Below, piece by piece: positions 35,701 to 43,814 of a DNA stretch of 64,000 bases. Below the pieces are notes generated by a model. It was not told the DNA's origin and made no database searches. It saw only the letters and a list, made by a program, of their open reading frames with translations. The stretch covers positions 1 through 64,000 of the forward strand of contig LAZY01000015.1 of assembly GCA_001013295.1 (NCBI GenBank), given 5' to 3'. Positions within the stretch are counted from its first letter, which is position 1. Every line of letters starts with the position of its first letter. Source of the stretch: Chryseobacterium indologenes. GTDB taxonomy: Bacteria > Bacteroidota > Bacteroidia > Flavobacteriales > Weeksellaceae. The position numbers and the translations under genes are program-made.

Positions 35701-37903
35701 ACTTAAAGAAGATACTGATGTTCTTCTTAAAAAAGTCGTTGACAATACCACCAAAGGTTTAACAAAGAGTATCACAGGAGGTTCAGCAGAAGTTCAGGCG
35801 ACAAAGACACTTTCAGCATTAAGAGCAGAAGTTCAAGCACTGCAGGAAGAATTTGATCAAACGGAAGTTAAATCAAAGAGGTGGTATGAATTGCAAAAAG
35901 ATATTGCGCAAAAAAATGCATATATAGATTCTCTTACTAAAAAAGACAAGACCCCAAAAGATAAAGCATCACGACTTACAGGAACTCAAAAGGATTTTGT
36001 TAAAGATTTGGATGCAGCAAATAAGGACCGTTTATCAGCAATTGAAGATAATTTTGCAAAGGGTAAAATATTAGAAGATCAGTTTATAAAAGAAAGTCTT
36101 GCAAGTAATATCAAATATTTTGATGCAAAAATTGCTTATCTGAAAAAAGGAAATGCTGAAGAACGTAAACAAGTAGCTCAAGCAGGATATGATAAAGCGA
36201 AAATGGAAAGAGAAGCGAATGATAAATTGTTCGCACTATCTAAAAAAGCAGTTGATGATAAGCTGAAAAATGAAGAATACGGAAACCAGAAAAGAAAAGA
36301 TCAGGTTTTAAATAATCCCTATTCAACTGAATTGGAAAAACTTGATGCAGAAAAGAAGTTTTCAGAAGAAAGTCTTGCAACCCAGACTAAATATAATCTT
36401 GATATGTTATTTCTTCAAAGCCAGTACGGAAAAAAATCTGTTGAAGAAATGAATGCCTTGTATCGGACATTGGAGGAAAAACAGGAAGAGGAAAACAGGA
36501 ATTCAAAAGAATATCGAATTAAAGTAACCAGAATTTCCTTTAATGTTTCCGATAATTTAGCGGATGATATAACAAATGCAAACGAAATAGCAGCTGCAGG
36601 TGATCGAAAACTTATTATTCAGAGCAAAGAACTTACTAATGCTCAGAAAAAAATTGAGCTTGACAAAATTGCTGCAAGACTAGAACTGCAAAATACTAAC
36701 ACTGAGTTAGGAAACGTAGTTGCAAAAATCAGTCTTTTAGAAAATGAAATGACGGTTCGTGAACTCACTAATGATGAGATGAGGGAGTACAACCGTCTAT
36801 TAAAAGAAAGACAGGTTTTAGAGGGTAAAAAAGCACAAGCAGAACAAAATTCAACAGATGCCGGTGCAGCGTTACCTTCCGGATCTGGAATTCCAGGTTC
36901 TGGGGTTTCTGGTCTAGCATCTTCACTGACAAAATCAATTGCCGGGAAAGATGGGAAAATTATGATCGGTGATAAGGATTATTCAGAACAGGCCGGATAT
37001 GCAATTGCTCAAGCCTTTGATATGGCACAACAATCAATGAATTCTTATTTCGATGCAGAAAGAAACCGAATTGAACAGAGTAAGCAATTAGCCTATGAAA
37101 GAATTGATTTAGAGACTAAACAGCAAATGAGGTTCGCTCAATCTTCTGCTGAACGTGAAAGAATTGAAAAAGAAGCAGCTGAAAAGAAAAAGAAAGCTGA
37201 TAAGGAAGCCGGGGAAAAATTAAAGAAAACCAAAAAAGCTGAAGCAAAGATTGCATTTCTGATGCAATTAGCAAACATCTGGTCAACTGTTTGGAGTATA
37301 GGGAACCCGATTGCAGCTGCAATATTAGGGGCTGCATTATCAGTAATGGCAGGTGTACAATATGCATCCACGGTCAAAGGAATTGACAGCACTCAATATA
37401 AACGAGGTGGTAAATTTTTAGGAAGTGGAGGAAAATTAAATGGTCCTTCACATTCCGACGGAGGTATGCCGGTATACGATCCCGTTACGGGTGATAAGGT
37501 TGCAGAAATGGAAGGGAATGAAGGGATAATTAATGCCAGGTCTATGAGTGATTCAAATACTTATTCCGTTTCAGGAACTCCTTCACAGATTGCATCAAAA
37601 ATTAATTCAATTGGCGGGGGCGTTGATTGGGATGGAGGCGCAACAATGAAAAAATATCTTAATGGAGGTACTTATTTAGGAAGTAACCTACAAGCACCAT
37701 TCATTAAGAGTTATTATGAAACAGCAAATTCTGCTGTTGTTTTCGCCGGCAATTCTGAGCGTTTCGATAGAATAGAAAGTAAAATTGAGGATCTTGCAGA
37801 TTTACAAAAACAAGAATCAATTAAGAAAGTTTTTGTTTCAGGAAAAGATATTGCTGAAGATCAAAAAGACAGACAAAAAAGAACGGAAATTGCGACATTA
37901 TGA
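32798..37903 (+). CDS. Tape measure protein
   Basis: 1701 residues. Residues 1-300 are charged coiled coil. Several hydrophobic helices follow (FLLGYLSF, LFAWYTLVGLLTFAYYENIK and YIVAGIAAIGALLVAM), with a Lys/Glu-rich coiled coil in the second half. The C-terminus has FLMQLANIWSTVWSIG, a GAALSVMAG helix and a Gly-rich region (GGKFLGSGGKLNG). This is the standard plan of long-tailed siphophage tape measures. At roughly 0.15 nm per residue it predicts a tail near 250 nm. It overlaps the next gene by four bases. Confidence 0.92.
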   Translation: MANITKIYEVKLQGSGVLIDEMKQVNKEFTSASEKWKQLKTLISSGGLSTAETAKFKAEMAAAKLETERLRQEQIRLKNETIALGNANKQTAGDSAKNKDGITQAKIETEKLRQETIKLKNESLALSNAQKQQAAEQRKAKEETNQSTDAWKKLLAQLNSARNAAKTAGATFGIDSSEFKRAAEISNALDAKVKQIESRLGQFQRNVGNYPGNQMLQGLNENTLQALIKSGFGSIIANQVNLAKERTKELDQQFTLLKNKLSAVRTNATGDLDAIQREIMENRVEAQRLNTEIGRISTEFRNATSMGARMSQNFQNFFKNLRAEITTFLLGYLSFQTAMAKTQELIQNTYELADGVTSLEVELGKAAGGAQKLVDELAKLDTRTKLPELVNMGNIAIKAGVEESDVVGVVSAVDKIKIAFGKDFGEVEKGTEDLVKLINVFEGGRVTEDLMLRTGNAVRTIANESVASVPFLNDFAKRMAGLKGISDIALPAVLGMASGFEQFGQSAETTSTAIVRILPKIASDVDKFAKITKMSREEFSKLLNESPDQALIKVAEALTKDKKGLEDLIASFRDSDLAGKGGAGITSTIGVLGKNADTFQKSIMSAKNAYADTSNITDAFAKKNENLSASMDKLKKGFVDAANNQNFQAFLRGSIALITALGGAIGAIPLFAWYTLVGLLTFAYYENIKALAISIGQTVVYAARTVIGNALITASNVLLRAQTIAIYLANAAWTVLNSTMLYLGTIFPALRTAWINLNLTMLNTPIGYIVAGIAAIGALLVAMSATTEEASEAIRRNGQAIKQTAAEMRVNAEVTRKATEATADSISKFETLTRIIKDNNINLNTRKTALQELINLNPQYLNTLTLENIKTKEGTDLLRKYKDMLLDVAKAKASQQLLDDKQKKIIENELKISELNADLSKRYGKNVGGFTQAKNAITDVIRGYASDLGMGDGDIGKQIINLTNENKKLKEDTDVLLKKVVDNTTKGLTKSITGGSAEVQATKTLSALRAEVQALQEEFDQTEVKSKRWYELQKDIAQKNAYIDSLTKKDKTPKDKASRLTGTQKDFVKDLDAANKDRLSAIEDNFAKGKILEDQFIKESLASNIKYFDAKIAYLKKGNAEERKQVAQAGYDKAKMEREANDKLFALSKKAVDDKLKNEEYGNQKRKDQVLNNPYSTELEKLDAEKKFSEESLATQTKYNLDMLFLQSQYGKKSVEEMNALYRTLEEKQEEENRNSKEYRIKVTRISFNVSDNLADDITNANEIAAAGDRKLIIQSKELTNAQKKIELDKIAARLELQNTNTELGNVVAKISLLENEMTVRELTNDEMREYNRLLKERQVLEGKKAQAEQNSTDAGAALPSGSGIPGSGVSGLASSLTKSIAGKDGKIMIGDKDYSEQAGYAIAQAFDMAQQSMNSYFDAERNRIEQSKQLAYERIDLETKQQMRFAQSSAERERIEKEAAEKKKKADKEAGEKLKKTKKAEAKIAFLMQLANIWSTVWSIGNPIAAAILGAALSVMAGVQYASTVKGIDSTQYKRGGKFLGSGGKLNGPSHSDGGMPVYDPVTGDKVAEMEGNEGIINARSMSDSNTYSVSGTPSQIASKINSIGGGVDWDGGATMKKYLNGGTYLGSNLQAPFIKSYYETANSAVVFAGNSERFDRIESKIEDLADLQKQESIKKVFVSGKDIAEDQKDRQKRTEIATL

Positions 37904-38538
37904 CGTTAACATTTGAGGAATTAAAATTCCAAATCATAGATAAACAGAGGAAAACAGAAATAAATAAACTTTTTCACCTCTATTTAAAAGCTGAAACTTA
38001 CGGGGATATTCTCCGGATAGTAAAATCAGAATCGAATTTCAAGTGGATTCTTCAAAACGGATTTAGGGAATTTATTCCCTATTTCCCAACTGAAGAACTG
38101 GAAAATGAGAATATATACAGTAGAGAAGTTGAACTTACTGATCAAAATTCAGATATTATTCTTCTTGCAGGTGCACGCTTAATCTTAAGACAAAGTAAAA
38201 ACTACAGATGTAGGGTAATTTCTGACGGTGCAAACGCTTCTATTTCAGTAACTGATACAGCAATGGTTGAAATTGAAACATATGGACGGGGAACAGTAAA
38301 CGTGTATAGTAGTGGTTGGGGATATGCTTATTTAACAACCCGGAATTATTCCCAAATAAAACTTTTCGGAAATGATAATTCAACATTTTATCTTGAAGCA
38401 TACCAGGATTCAAACATCAATGCGCAGCTTCAACCTAATTCGTATATTTACTACAAGCTTTATGATGAAGCAATATTAAACAGTAACACAGGAAATATTT
38501 ATGGAAAACAAAATGATAAATCACAAATCTTCACTTAA
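37900..38538 (+). CDS. Beta-solenoid-like hypothetical protein
   Basis: 212 residues. After a helical N-terminal domain, the middle (from ILLAGARLILRQSKNYRC to YIYYKLYDEA) shows short strands about 10-20 residues apart with Ser/Thr/Asn turns, as in a beta-solenoid. Coupled to the tape measure by ATGA overlap. Perhaps a tail accessory; no family recognised. Confidence 0.55.
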   Translation: MTLTFEELKFQIIDKQRKTEINKLFHLYLKAETYGDILRIVKSESNFKWILQNGFREFIPYFPTEELENENIYSREVELTDQNSDIILLAGARLILRQSKNYRCRVISDGANASISVTDTAMVEIETYGRGTVNVYSSGWGYAYLTTRNYSQIKLFGNDNSTFYLEAYQDSNINAQLQPNSYIYYKLYDEAILNSNTGNIYGKQNDKSQIFT

Positions 38539-38734
38539 CGATCAAGATAAAAAGGATGCTCTTCAGATGGCAATTGATGATTTTGAAAAATTTTGCAAAT
38601 ATGCCGGTGTTAATCCTATGCAATTGAAAGTTTGCATTGAAAGAAATAAAAAGCTTTCATACGGTCAAATTTCGCAGAAATTAAAAGTTCCAAGAGCAAC
38701 CGTTAAGGATATTTGCGATCGTTGTATTGGATAA
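38501..38734 (+). CDS. Small helix-turn-helix protein
   Basis: 77 residues from the ATG at 38501 (another ATG at 38513). The end LSYGQISQKLKVPRATVKDI is a textbook helix-turn-helix, in a sigma-factor or resolvase-like style. It overlaps the previous gene by 38 bases. Being in the late region it could regulate late genes or the palindromes; that is speculation. Confidence 0.6.
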   Translation: MENKMINHKSSLNDQDKKDALQMAIDDFEKFCKYAGVNPMQLKVCIERNKKLSYGQISQKLKVPRATVKDICDRCIG

Positions 38735-38870
38735 TCTTATAAATCAAAAAAAAGGGCAAAAAAAGGATTCTTAAAATAAAGTTTGTCATTACACTGAATG
38801 CTCGAATGTATTCAGGATAATAAATATCTTCTATAAAATCAATAAATTTTTCTTTAATAATTTTTTTCAT
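38703..38870 (-). CDS. Possible antisense small membrane protein (55 aa)
   Basis: On the minus strand ATG at 38868-38870 runs 55 codons to TAA at 38703-38705, overlapping the HTH gene tail by 32 bases. The product has a basic N-terminus and a strong hydrophobic helix (NFILRILFLPFFLIYKII). TATATTTG lies 4 bases before the ATG, a good -7 element. It would be the only minus-strand gene in the structural region, so it may be a moron, or chance. Confidence 0.4.
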   Translation of the reverse strand: MKKIIKEKFIDFIEDIYYPEYIRAFSVMTNFILRILFLPFFLIYKIIQYNDRKYP

Positions 38871-38889
38871 CTTTCAAATATAATAAAAA

Positions 38890-38912
38890 AGTGTACGGAG
38901 TTTTCGTACACT
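38890..38912. terminator. Terminator hairpin, both directions
   Basis: AGTGTACG pairs with CGTACACT around seven bases, with A-rich left and T-rich right flanks, so it can end transcription in either direction. It ends the block begun at palindrome 4 and lies directly before palindrome 5. Confidence 0.7.
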
Positions 38913-38933
38913 TTATTGTGTTTTACACCATAT
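38913..38933 (+). promoter_or_regulatory. Late-operon palindrome 5, with promoter
   Basis: Core GTGTTTTACAC (38918-38928), right arm CATAT. TATCTTTG at 38950-38957 is a clear -7 element, 16 bases after the palindrome, that is 11 bases (about one helical turn) further than at sites 1 and 2. It drives the head gene block. Confidence 0.7.
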
Positions 38934-38975
38934 CAATGATTTATTAAAATATCTTTGTAACTGATTAACAGAGGT

Positions 38976-40127
38976 ATGAAAACAATTCCAATTTTTAACT
39001 ACAATGTAAGAAACACCGGTGAAAGGCTTGATGTTTTCATTGATGGAACTATTGTAGATGCAGAAACGCAGGAAATTTGGAAAGAATGGTTTAATGATGA
39101 TACATCCGTATCGTTCAAGTCATTTAGAACCGAAATTCTTAATTCCGGATTAAAAAACATTCGTATAACAATCAATTCATTTGGTGGGCAAATCGGCGAT
39201 GCTATGGCAATGCATGATTTCATTAAGCAACTAGAAAATGAAGGGTATGCAATTGAAACGATTGGTATGGGGATGATCTGTTCAGCTGCAACTTATGTTT
39301 TATCGGCTGCAAAGAATTCTAAAATTTCCCCGAACTCCTGGTATATGATTCACAATGTTTCAGGATTTGCATGGGGTGATGTTAATAAAGTTGAAAGACA
39401 GGCGAAAAATCTCAGAAGTTTCAATAATAACGTTCGTGATTACTATGCAAATTTGACCGGGAAAACCGCCAATCAAATTACCGAATGGATGGATGCAGAA
39501 ACATGGTTCACAGGGAAACAAGCTGTTGAAAATGGATTTGTAGCAAAAACAACTGATGAAAAAGAAGAATTCAAACCGATCAATTCAGCAAGTTGGAATT
39601 TTAAGAATGCAAATGCATTAAATGCATTAAACGCTTTTAATTCTATTGCCAACAGATCGCAACCTCTAATTAATAATATCGACAATTTAAACGAAAATGA
39701 TATGAGTAAATTAACAGATGCCATTGTAAACGCTTTTAAAGTGCTGAATTTGGTACCAAATGAAAAGGGTGATAAAACGGAGCCTTTAACTGTTGAAAAT
39801 CTTACATCGGCTTTAAACAGTGCTTTGAAAGATGTTGATCTTGAACCAAAGGCACCAACCGATGAACAAGTAAATACCGCTGTTGCAAATTATTTCAAGG
39901 ATGGAATGCCTGAAAATATGACTACTCAAATTGCAGAAGTCGTTAAAACTGCTGCACCGGCTGAAAACTTTAAAGATTCTGAAGATTTCAAAAAGTTTGA
40001 AAACAGAATTAAGGATATTGAGGATAAAGCAGCCAAAAATTTCGGACAAGCAAAGCCAGTTCAGAATTCTAACAGTAACAATCAAGAATCCAAGTACGAA
40101 AAAGAAGACATTGGATGGGGTGAATAA
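38976..40127 (+). CDS. Prohead protease, ClpP-like, with scaffold-like tail
   Basis: 383 residues. Residues 1-200 are an S14 ClpP-type protease: catalytic Ser in GMICSAATYVL, His in YMIHNVSG, with Asp expected downstream. From 243 on, the rest is acidic and helical, starting with MSKLTDAIVNAFK, like a fused scaffold. The internal in-frame ATG at 39702 could give a separate 141-residue scaffold (as lambda C/Nu3). It precedes the capsid genes as usual. Confidence 0.85.
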   Translation: MKTIPIFNYNVRNTGERLDVFIDGTIVDAETQEIWKEWFNDDTSVSFKSFRTEILNSGLKNIRITINSFGGQIGDAMAMHDFIKQLENEGYAIETIGMGMICSAATYVLSAAKNSKISPNSWYMIHNVSGFAWGDVNKVERQAKNLRSFNNNVRDYYANLTGKTANQITEWMDAETWFTGKQAVENGFVAKTTDEKEEFKPINSASWNFKNANALNALNAFNSIANRSQPLINNIDNLNENDMSKLTDAIVNAFKVLNLVPNEKGDKTEPLTVENLTSALNSALKDVDLEPKAPTDEQVNTAVANYFKDGMPENMTTQIAEVVKTAAPAENFKDSEDFKKFENRIKDIEDKAAKNFGQAKPVQNSNSNNQESKYEKEDIGWGE

Positions 40128-40139
40128 AAATCAAAAATT

Positions 40140-40520
40140 ATGACAGGATTTGAAAATAACGAAGTATTGCAAACCGGCCTTTGTGGAGGTTGTGACTGCA
40201 TTGGATTTGATGCCAAACTAACCTACGTTGTTGATGCAACTGCTAAAACCGCAAAGGTTACAGATGCTTCAACATATGGTGCGGGTGATGGCTTATTGAG
40301 TATTAATGTTCATGTTTCCGATAAAAACGGAAAACAGAAACATGGCCATGTTGGTACCGATGGAACAGAAGCGACAATCAATATTGCTGAACTGGATTTA
40401 TCAAGTATTGATATTACTGCAACAGTGGTAACTGAGAAAGGGTGTAAAGCGGATTTAGGTATTTACAAAATTGGAAGTGTGGCTCTTACCGGATCGCTAT
40501 TATATAAAAATAATCAATAA
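40140..40520 (+). CDS. Putative capsid decoration or head protein
   Basis: 126 residues, beta-rich, Gly/Thr-rich, with a Cys cluster near the start (LCGGCDC). No family recognised. Its place between the prohead protease and the major capsid gene is the usual place of decoration proteins (lambda gpD), which is the only basis for the suggestion. Confidence 0.55.
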   Translation: MTGFENNEVLQTGLCGGCDCIGFDAKLTYVVDATAKTAKVTDASTYGAGDGLLSINVHVSDKNGKQKHGHVGTDGTEATINIAELDLSSIDITATVVTEKGCKADLGIYKIGSVALTGSLLYKNNQ

Positions 40521-40540
40521 CCAAGATTAAAAAAAAGATT

Positions 40541-41563
40541 ATGTACGAAAAATTTATGGTCGGGCCGGAAAGTTACTTCGATTTGTTGGTAAAACCTCAT
40601 TTCGCAGATATGCTTCCAGATGGTCCAGTAATGGGAACTCTTGGCGAATTTACATTAATGGATGATGTTTCAAGCAAGAGAAAAATTGTTGAAATTTTGG
40701 GTCAACAAAATATCCTAAAAAGAAGGGATGCATCTTGTAACCCTCAATTCTCGCCTGTTGGTAGAGCTTCTATCAGATATATCGAAACTGATGAGGTTTA
40801 CGCAGGTACGAAAGTTTGTGACAACGAATTCTATAAAGGTTGTCTTGCTGATTACAGAAATAAAGATCCAAAGTTCAGAGACTTCATTATGAAATTCTTC
40901 CTGAATGCGATTAAAATGGACGTTGTTTCAAATGCTTATTTCGGGGATATTTCCAGAGCAAACGATCCGAATGGTTATTGGAGTTGGAACGTATTTGATG
41001 GAATCTTCAAAAAATACGCAGGATTCATCAACGACGGAACAATTAAAGCAAGTCAAACAACTGCCTTTAATTCCGGAGAACTTACACCGGTAGAAGGTAA
41101 AGATTACCTTCATTGGGCTTACAAAAACCAGGATGATTATTTATCATTCATGCCAGATGCAGCCAAAGCATTCTATGTATCAAAAAGCATTTTTGATGCT
41201 TATGAAGATTTCTTGATCGCAACAGGCGCACAGGGAGGAAACATTATCAATTATCAGAACGGCTTTAAGAAATTAAAGTATAAAGGAATTGATGTATTGG
41301 TGGAGCCTACATGGGAACCAATCCTTAAAGCTCTTAACGGTGGTGTTACGGCACATGCGTGTATATTGACAATCAGAGGAAACTTTGTATTTGCAACGGA
41401 TAAATCATACGGAGAAGATACTCCACAAGGTGTAAAATCTTTATTGGTTTGGTACAGTTACGACGAGCTTACTTGGAAATATGCTAATTTCTTAAAAGCT
41501 GGTACAGGGATCGCATATCCGGAACATACTGTTTTCGGTATGACAAACATCGCACAAAACTAA
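40541..41563 (+). CDS. Major capsid protein
   Basis: 340 residues, HK97-like in size and layout: N-terminal arm, alpha/beta P-domain, and a C-terminal strand region. There is no cleavage site that can be placed with confidence. It follows protease and possible decoration protein, and is upstream of portal, which supports the call. No catalytic motif is expected. Confidence 0.8.
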   Translation: MYEKFMVGPESYFDLLVKPHFADMLPDGPVMGTLGEFTLMDDVSSKRKIVEILGQQNILKRRDASCNPQFSPVGRASIRYIETDEVYAGTKVCDNEFYKGCLADYRNKDPKFRDFIMKFFLNAIKMDVVSNAYFGDISRANDPNGYWSWNVFDGIFKKYAGFINDGTIKASQTTAFNSGELTPVEGKDYLHWAYKNQDDYLSFMPDAAKAFYVSKSIFDAYEDFLIATGAQGGNIINYQNGFKKLKYKGIDVLVEPTWEPILKALNGGVTAHACILTIRGNFVFATDKSYGEDTPQGVKSLLVWYSYDELTWKYANFLKAGTGIAYPEHTVFGMTNIAQN

Positions 41564-41577
41564 AAAACTAACCTTAA

Positions 41578-41598
41578 ACATAGTGTAATACACCATGT
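41578..41598 (+). promoter_or_regulatory. Late-operon palindrome 6
   Basis: Core GTGTAATACAC (41583-41593) with arms ACATA and CATGT, so ACAT and ATGT also pair. It lies 21 bases before the start at 41620, in the only gap between the capsid and the next gene. No clear TAnnTTTG follows. Confidence 0.7.
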
Positions 41599-41619
41599 TT
41601 ATTTTAAAACATACAAACT

Positions 41620-42189
41620 ATGCTTTGCGTAACATTAAAATCATATACTGCACCATGTTCTTCTACAACAGGAGGTGTTTCTGATATGTGGGTATTTGAC
41701 CCTTCAGATTTCAACTGGACTCAAGATGCTGCTTCTAAAAGTTATACTGCAGTTGCATTAAGAGACGGAGCCACTATTGACGATGGTGGACGTATGTATC
41801 CATTAAAGTTTCAAAGAAAAGAAGCTGAATTCAAATTTAAACATACTCTAAACGGGTGTTCAGTTAAATACGAATTTGATATTGATGCACAACTTCCGAA
41901 TCTTTCACAGGAATTGACAAACTATTTATCAAGCCTTGATGCTGCCGGATGTTGCTGTGGTCTTGGTCTTGTGATCAGATTGTATTCTGGAAAAATCTTT
42001 GTTATTGGTGAAAGATACGTTAACGCTAAATCAATTCCATATTTTGAAGTTGTCATGAATGGAACTGAAGGCGGATCTGGTAGAAAAATGGAAGACTTCA
42101 ACGGAGCTAAAGTAATGTTCAAGGCTGAATTCGGAAGAATGGCAAATGAATTCACTGGCGATATTTCCGTGATCGAGGCTTTTCAGTAG
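41620..42189 (+). CDS. Putative major tail tube protein
   Basis: 189 residues, beta-rich, no family certain. Features such as FKFKHTLNGCSVKYEFDI, GCCCGLGLVIRLYSG and FNGAKVMFKAEFGRM fit the tail-tube fold of Bacteroidota siphophages. It has a gap of 58 bases before the next gene. Confidence 0.55.
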   Translation: MLCVTLKSYTAPCSSTTGGVSDMWVFDPSDFNWTQDAASKSYTAVALRDGATIDDGGRMYPLKFQRKEAEFKFKHTLNGCSVKYEFDIDAQLPNLSQELTNYLSSLDAAGCCCGLGLVIRLYSGKIFVIGERYVNAKSIPYFEVVMNGTEGGSGRKMEDFNGAKVMFKAEFGRMANEFTGDISVIEAFQ

Positions 42190-42247
42190 GTGGTGATTCA
42201 CATAAAAAAATCTTTCAAAAAACCTTTGACAAAACATTTATCTAATT

Positions 42248-42472
42248 ATGTTTTCAATTAAAGAAAAATATAAAAAAAAGGTAGTCGGATTTAACGGTTC
42301 GGCTACCCCTTTAGGAGAAAGAACGGATTTACTTGAATTAGCAGAAATCGCAGTAAGAAGCAATGATCCGAGTTTACTAATCGTATTCAAAAAAGTTCCA
42401 ACTGAAGAAGATGTAAAAGCTGAAAAAGAAAAACAATTCTTCCAAGAACCTGAAACAAATGAAAAGTCCTAA
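42248..42472 (+). CDS. Small hypothetical protein
   Basis: 74 residues, basic N-terminus (KEKYKKKVVGFNGSATPLGE), acidic C-terminus. No domain recognised. Overlaps the portal start by 14 bases. May be a head-tail adaptor; unproven. Confidence 0.5.
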   Translation: MFSIKEKYKKKVVGFNGSATPLGERTDLLELAEIAVRSNDPSLLIVFKKVPTEEDVKAEKEKQFFQEPETNEKS

Positions 42473-43814
42473 TTCAAATACAGAAAAAATTTATTCAAAC
42501 GTGGCTACGCTTGATGTTAAAAATCCGATTCCCTTTGAGCCTTCAGGGGAATCTTCTGTTTTCCATTTTAATAAGCGAAATAAGGGATATTTACCATTTC
42601 TTGACAGTAAGGATAATTTCTTTCAGTTATTACTTGAGGCAAAAATTTCTTCTCCTACAAATAACGGTTGTATTGATAGTAAAACGAATTTCTGCATAGG
42701 AAAAGGAATGTTTATCAAAGATGGTACTGAAAACCCAGAATTTGAAGAGTTCAGGAAACGGGTAAATAAAAAAGGGCAAAGCCTGGATAAAGTAGTACGA
42801 TCAATTTTTGACAATCATTTTACTGCAGGGAATAACTTCATTGAAATAATCCGGGGGCAAATTGGCAATAAAAAATCAATGTTGATAATAAACAGGTCAT
42901 TTTTAGAATGCCGTTTATCCTGGCCGAACGATGATGATATTTGCGAATCAGTTTTTATTTCAAAAGAATTTCGCAGAAGAACAGCCTGGAACCTTGAACA
43001 GTCAAAAGCTGTTGAGCTGCCAATATATTACGGTGATAAGGATATGACTTGGTTTAAAAGCGATGCCGGTACCGAACATTGTATTATTCATGTTAAAAAC
43101 TCAATGCCCGGTTATGACTATTACGGTATGCCAAGCAATATTTCTTCTTTGCCACATCAATTGTTAGAGTATAAACACGCTCGATATAACATTGATATTA
43201 TTGATAATAATATGGTGCCTGGTGGAATATTAACCATTGATGGAAATGTTTCTCAGGAAGAAGGAAAAAAGATTGCAAAGGATGTTATCAATTCATATAC
43301 AGGAGACGGAAAAAGAGGACGTGTTGCGGTCGTAACAGGTAAGGACATTTCAAAGTCAACATTTCACCAATATGAAACACAGCAGGAAGGATCTTATTTG
43401 AAACTTGATGAAAGTATTTCCAGAAAAATTGTTGATGCTAATAATTGGGATAAATCTTTATTCGGCCAACATGCTGAATCTTCAGGAATGGGGAACGGCG
43501 GTTTCGCTTATTTATCTGCTGTTTTTGATACTAAAAACAAAACTGTAATTGAACCGGCTCAGGAGCTTATAAGACAGGATTTTTTAAACCCATTTTTTGA
43601 ACTTTATGATGATTGGATGGGAACGAATTTCAGCGATTTGGAATTATCATTCAGGACGGTTTCACCGGCTTCATTCATTGGAGAAATTGACGTTAACTCT
43701 TGTTTAACCAAAAATGAAGGAAGATCAATTTTAGGTCTTCCAGAACTTGAGGATAAAACGAAAGGTAAAGAAATGATTACAACCGAAAAAAATAAAAAAG
43801 ATGTACCGTCCTAA
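42459..43814 (+). CDS. Phage portal protein
   Basis: 451 residues with the portal pattern: FFQLLLEAKISSPTNNGC, FDNHFTAGNNFIEII, then EYKHARYNIDIIDNNMVPGG and WDKSLFGQHAESSGM before a helical C-terminus (FELYDDWMGT). Portals form the dodecamer through which terminase packs DNA. Unusually it lies after the capsid and tail-tube genes. It overlaps the next gene by 14 bases. Confidence 0.88.
   Translation: MKSPNSNTEKIYSNVATLDVKNPIPFEPSGESSVFHFNKRNKGYLPFLDSKDNFFQLLLEAKISSPTNNGCIDSKTNFCIGKGMFIKDGTENPEFEEFRKRVNKKGQSLDKVVRSIFDNHFTAGNNFIEIIRGQIGNKKSMLIINRSFLECRLSWPNDDDICESVFISKEFRRRTAWNLEQSKAVELPIYYGDKDMTWFKSDAGTEHCIIHVKNSMPGYDYYGMPSNISSLPHQLLEYKHARYNIDIIDNNMVPGGILTIDGNVSQEEGKKIAKDVINSYTGDGKRGRVAVVTGKDISKSTFHQYETQQEGSYLKLDESISRKIVDANNWDKSLFGQHAESSGMGNGGFAYLSAVFDTKNKTVIEPAQELIRQDFLNPFFELYDDWMGTNFSDLELSFRTVSPASFIGEIDVNSCLTKNEGRSILGLPELEDKTKGKEMITTEKNKKDVPS

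Noticed and set aside
35371..35775. 134-codon antisense frame within the tape measure gene
   Set aside because: Same reason; typical shadow of Lys/Glu codons read backwards.
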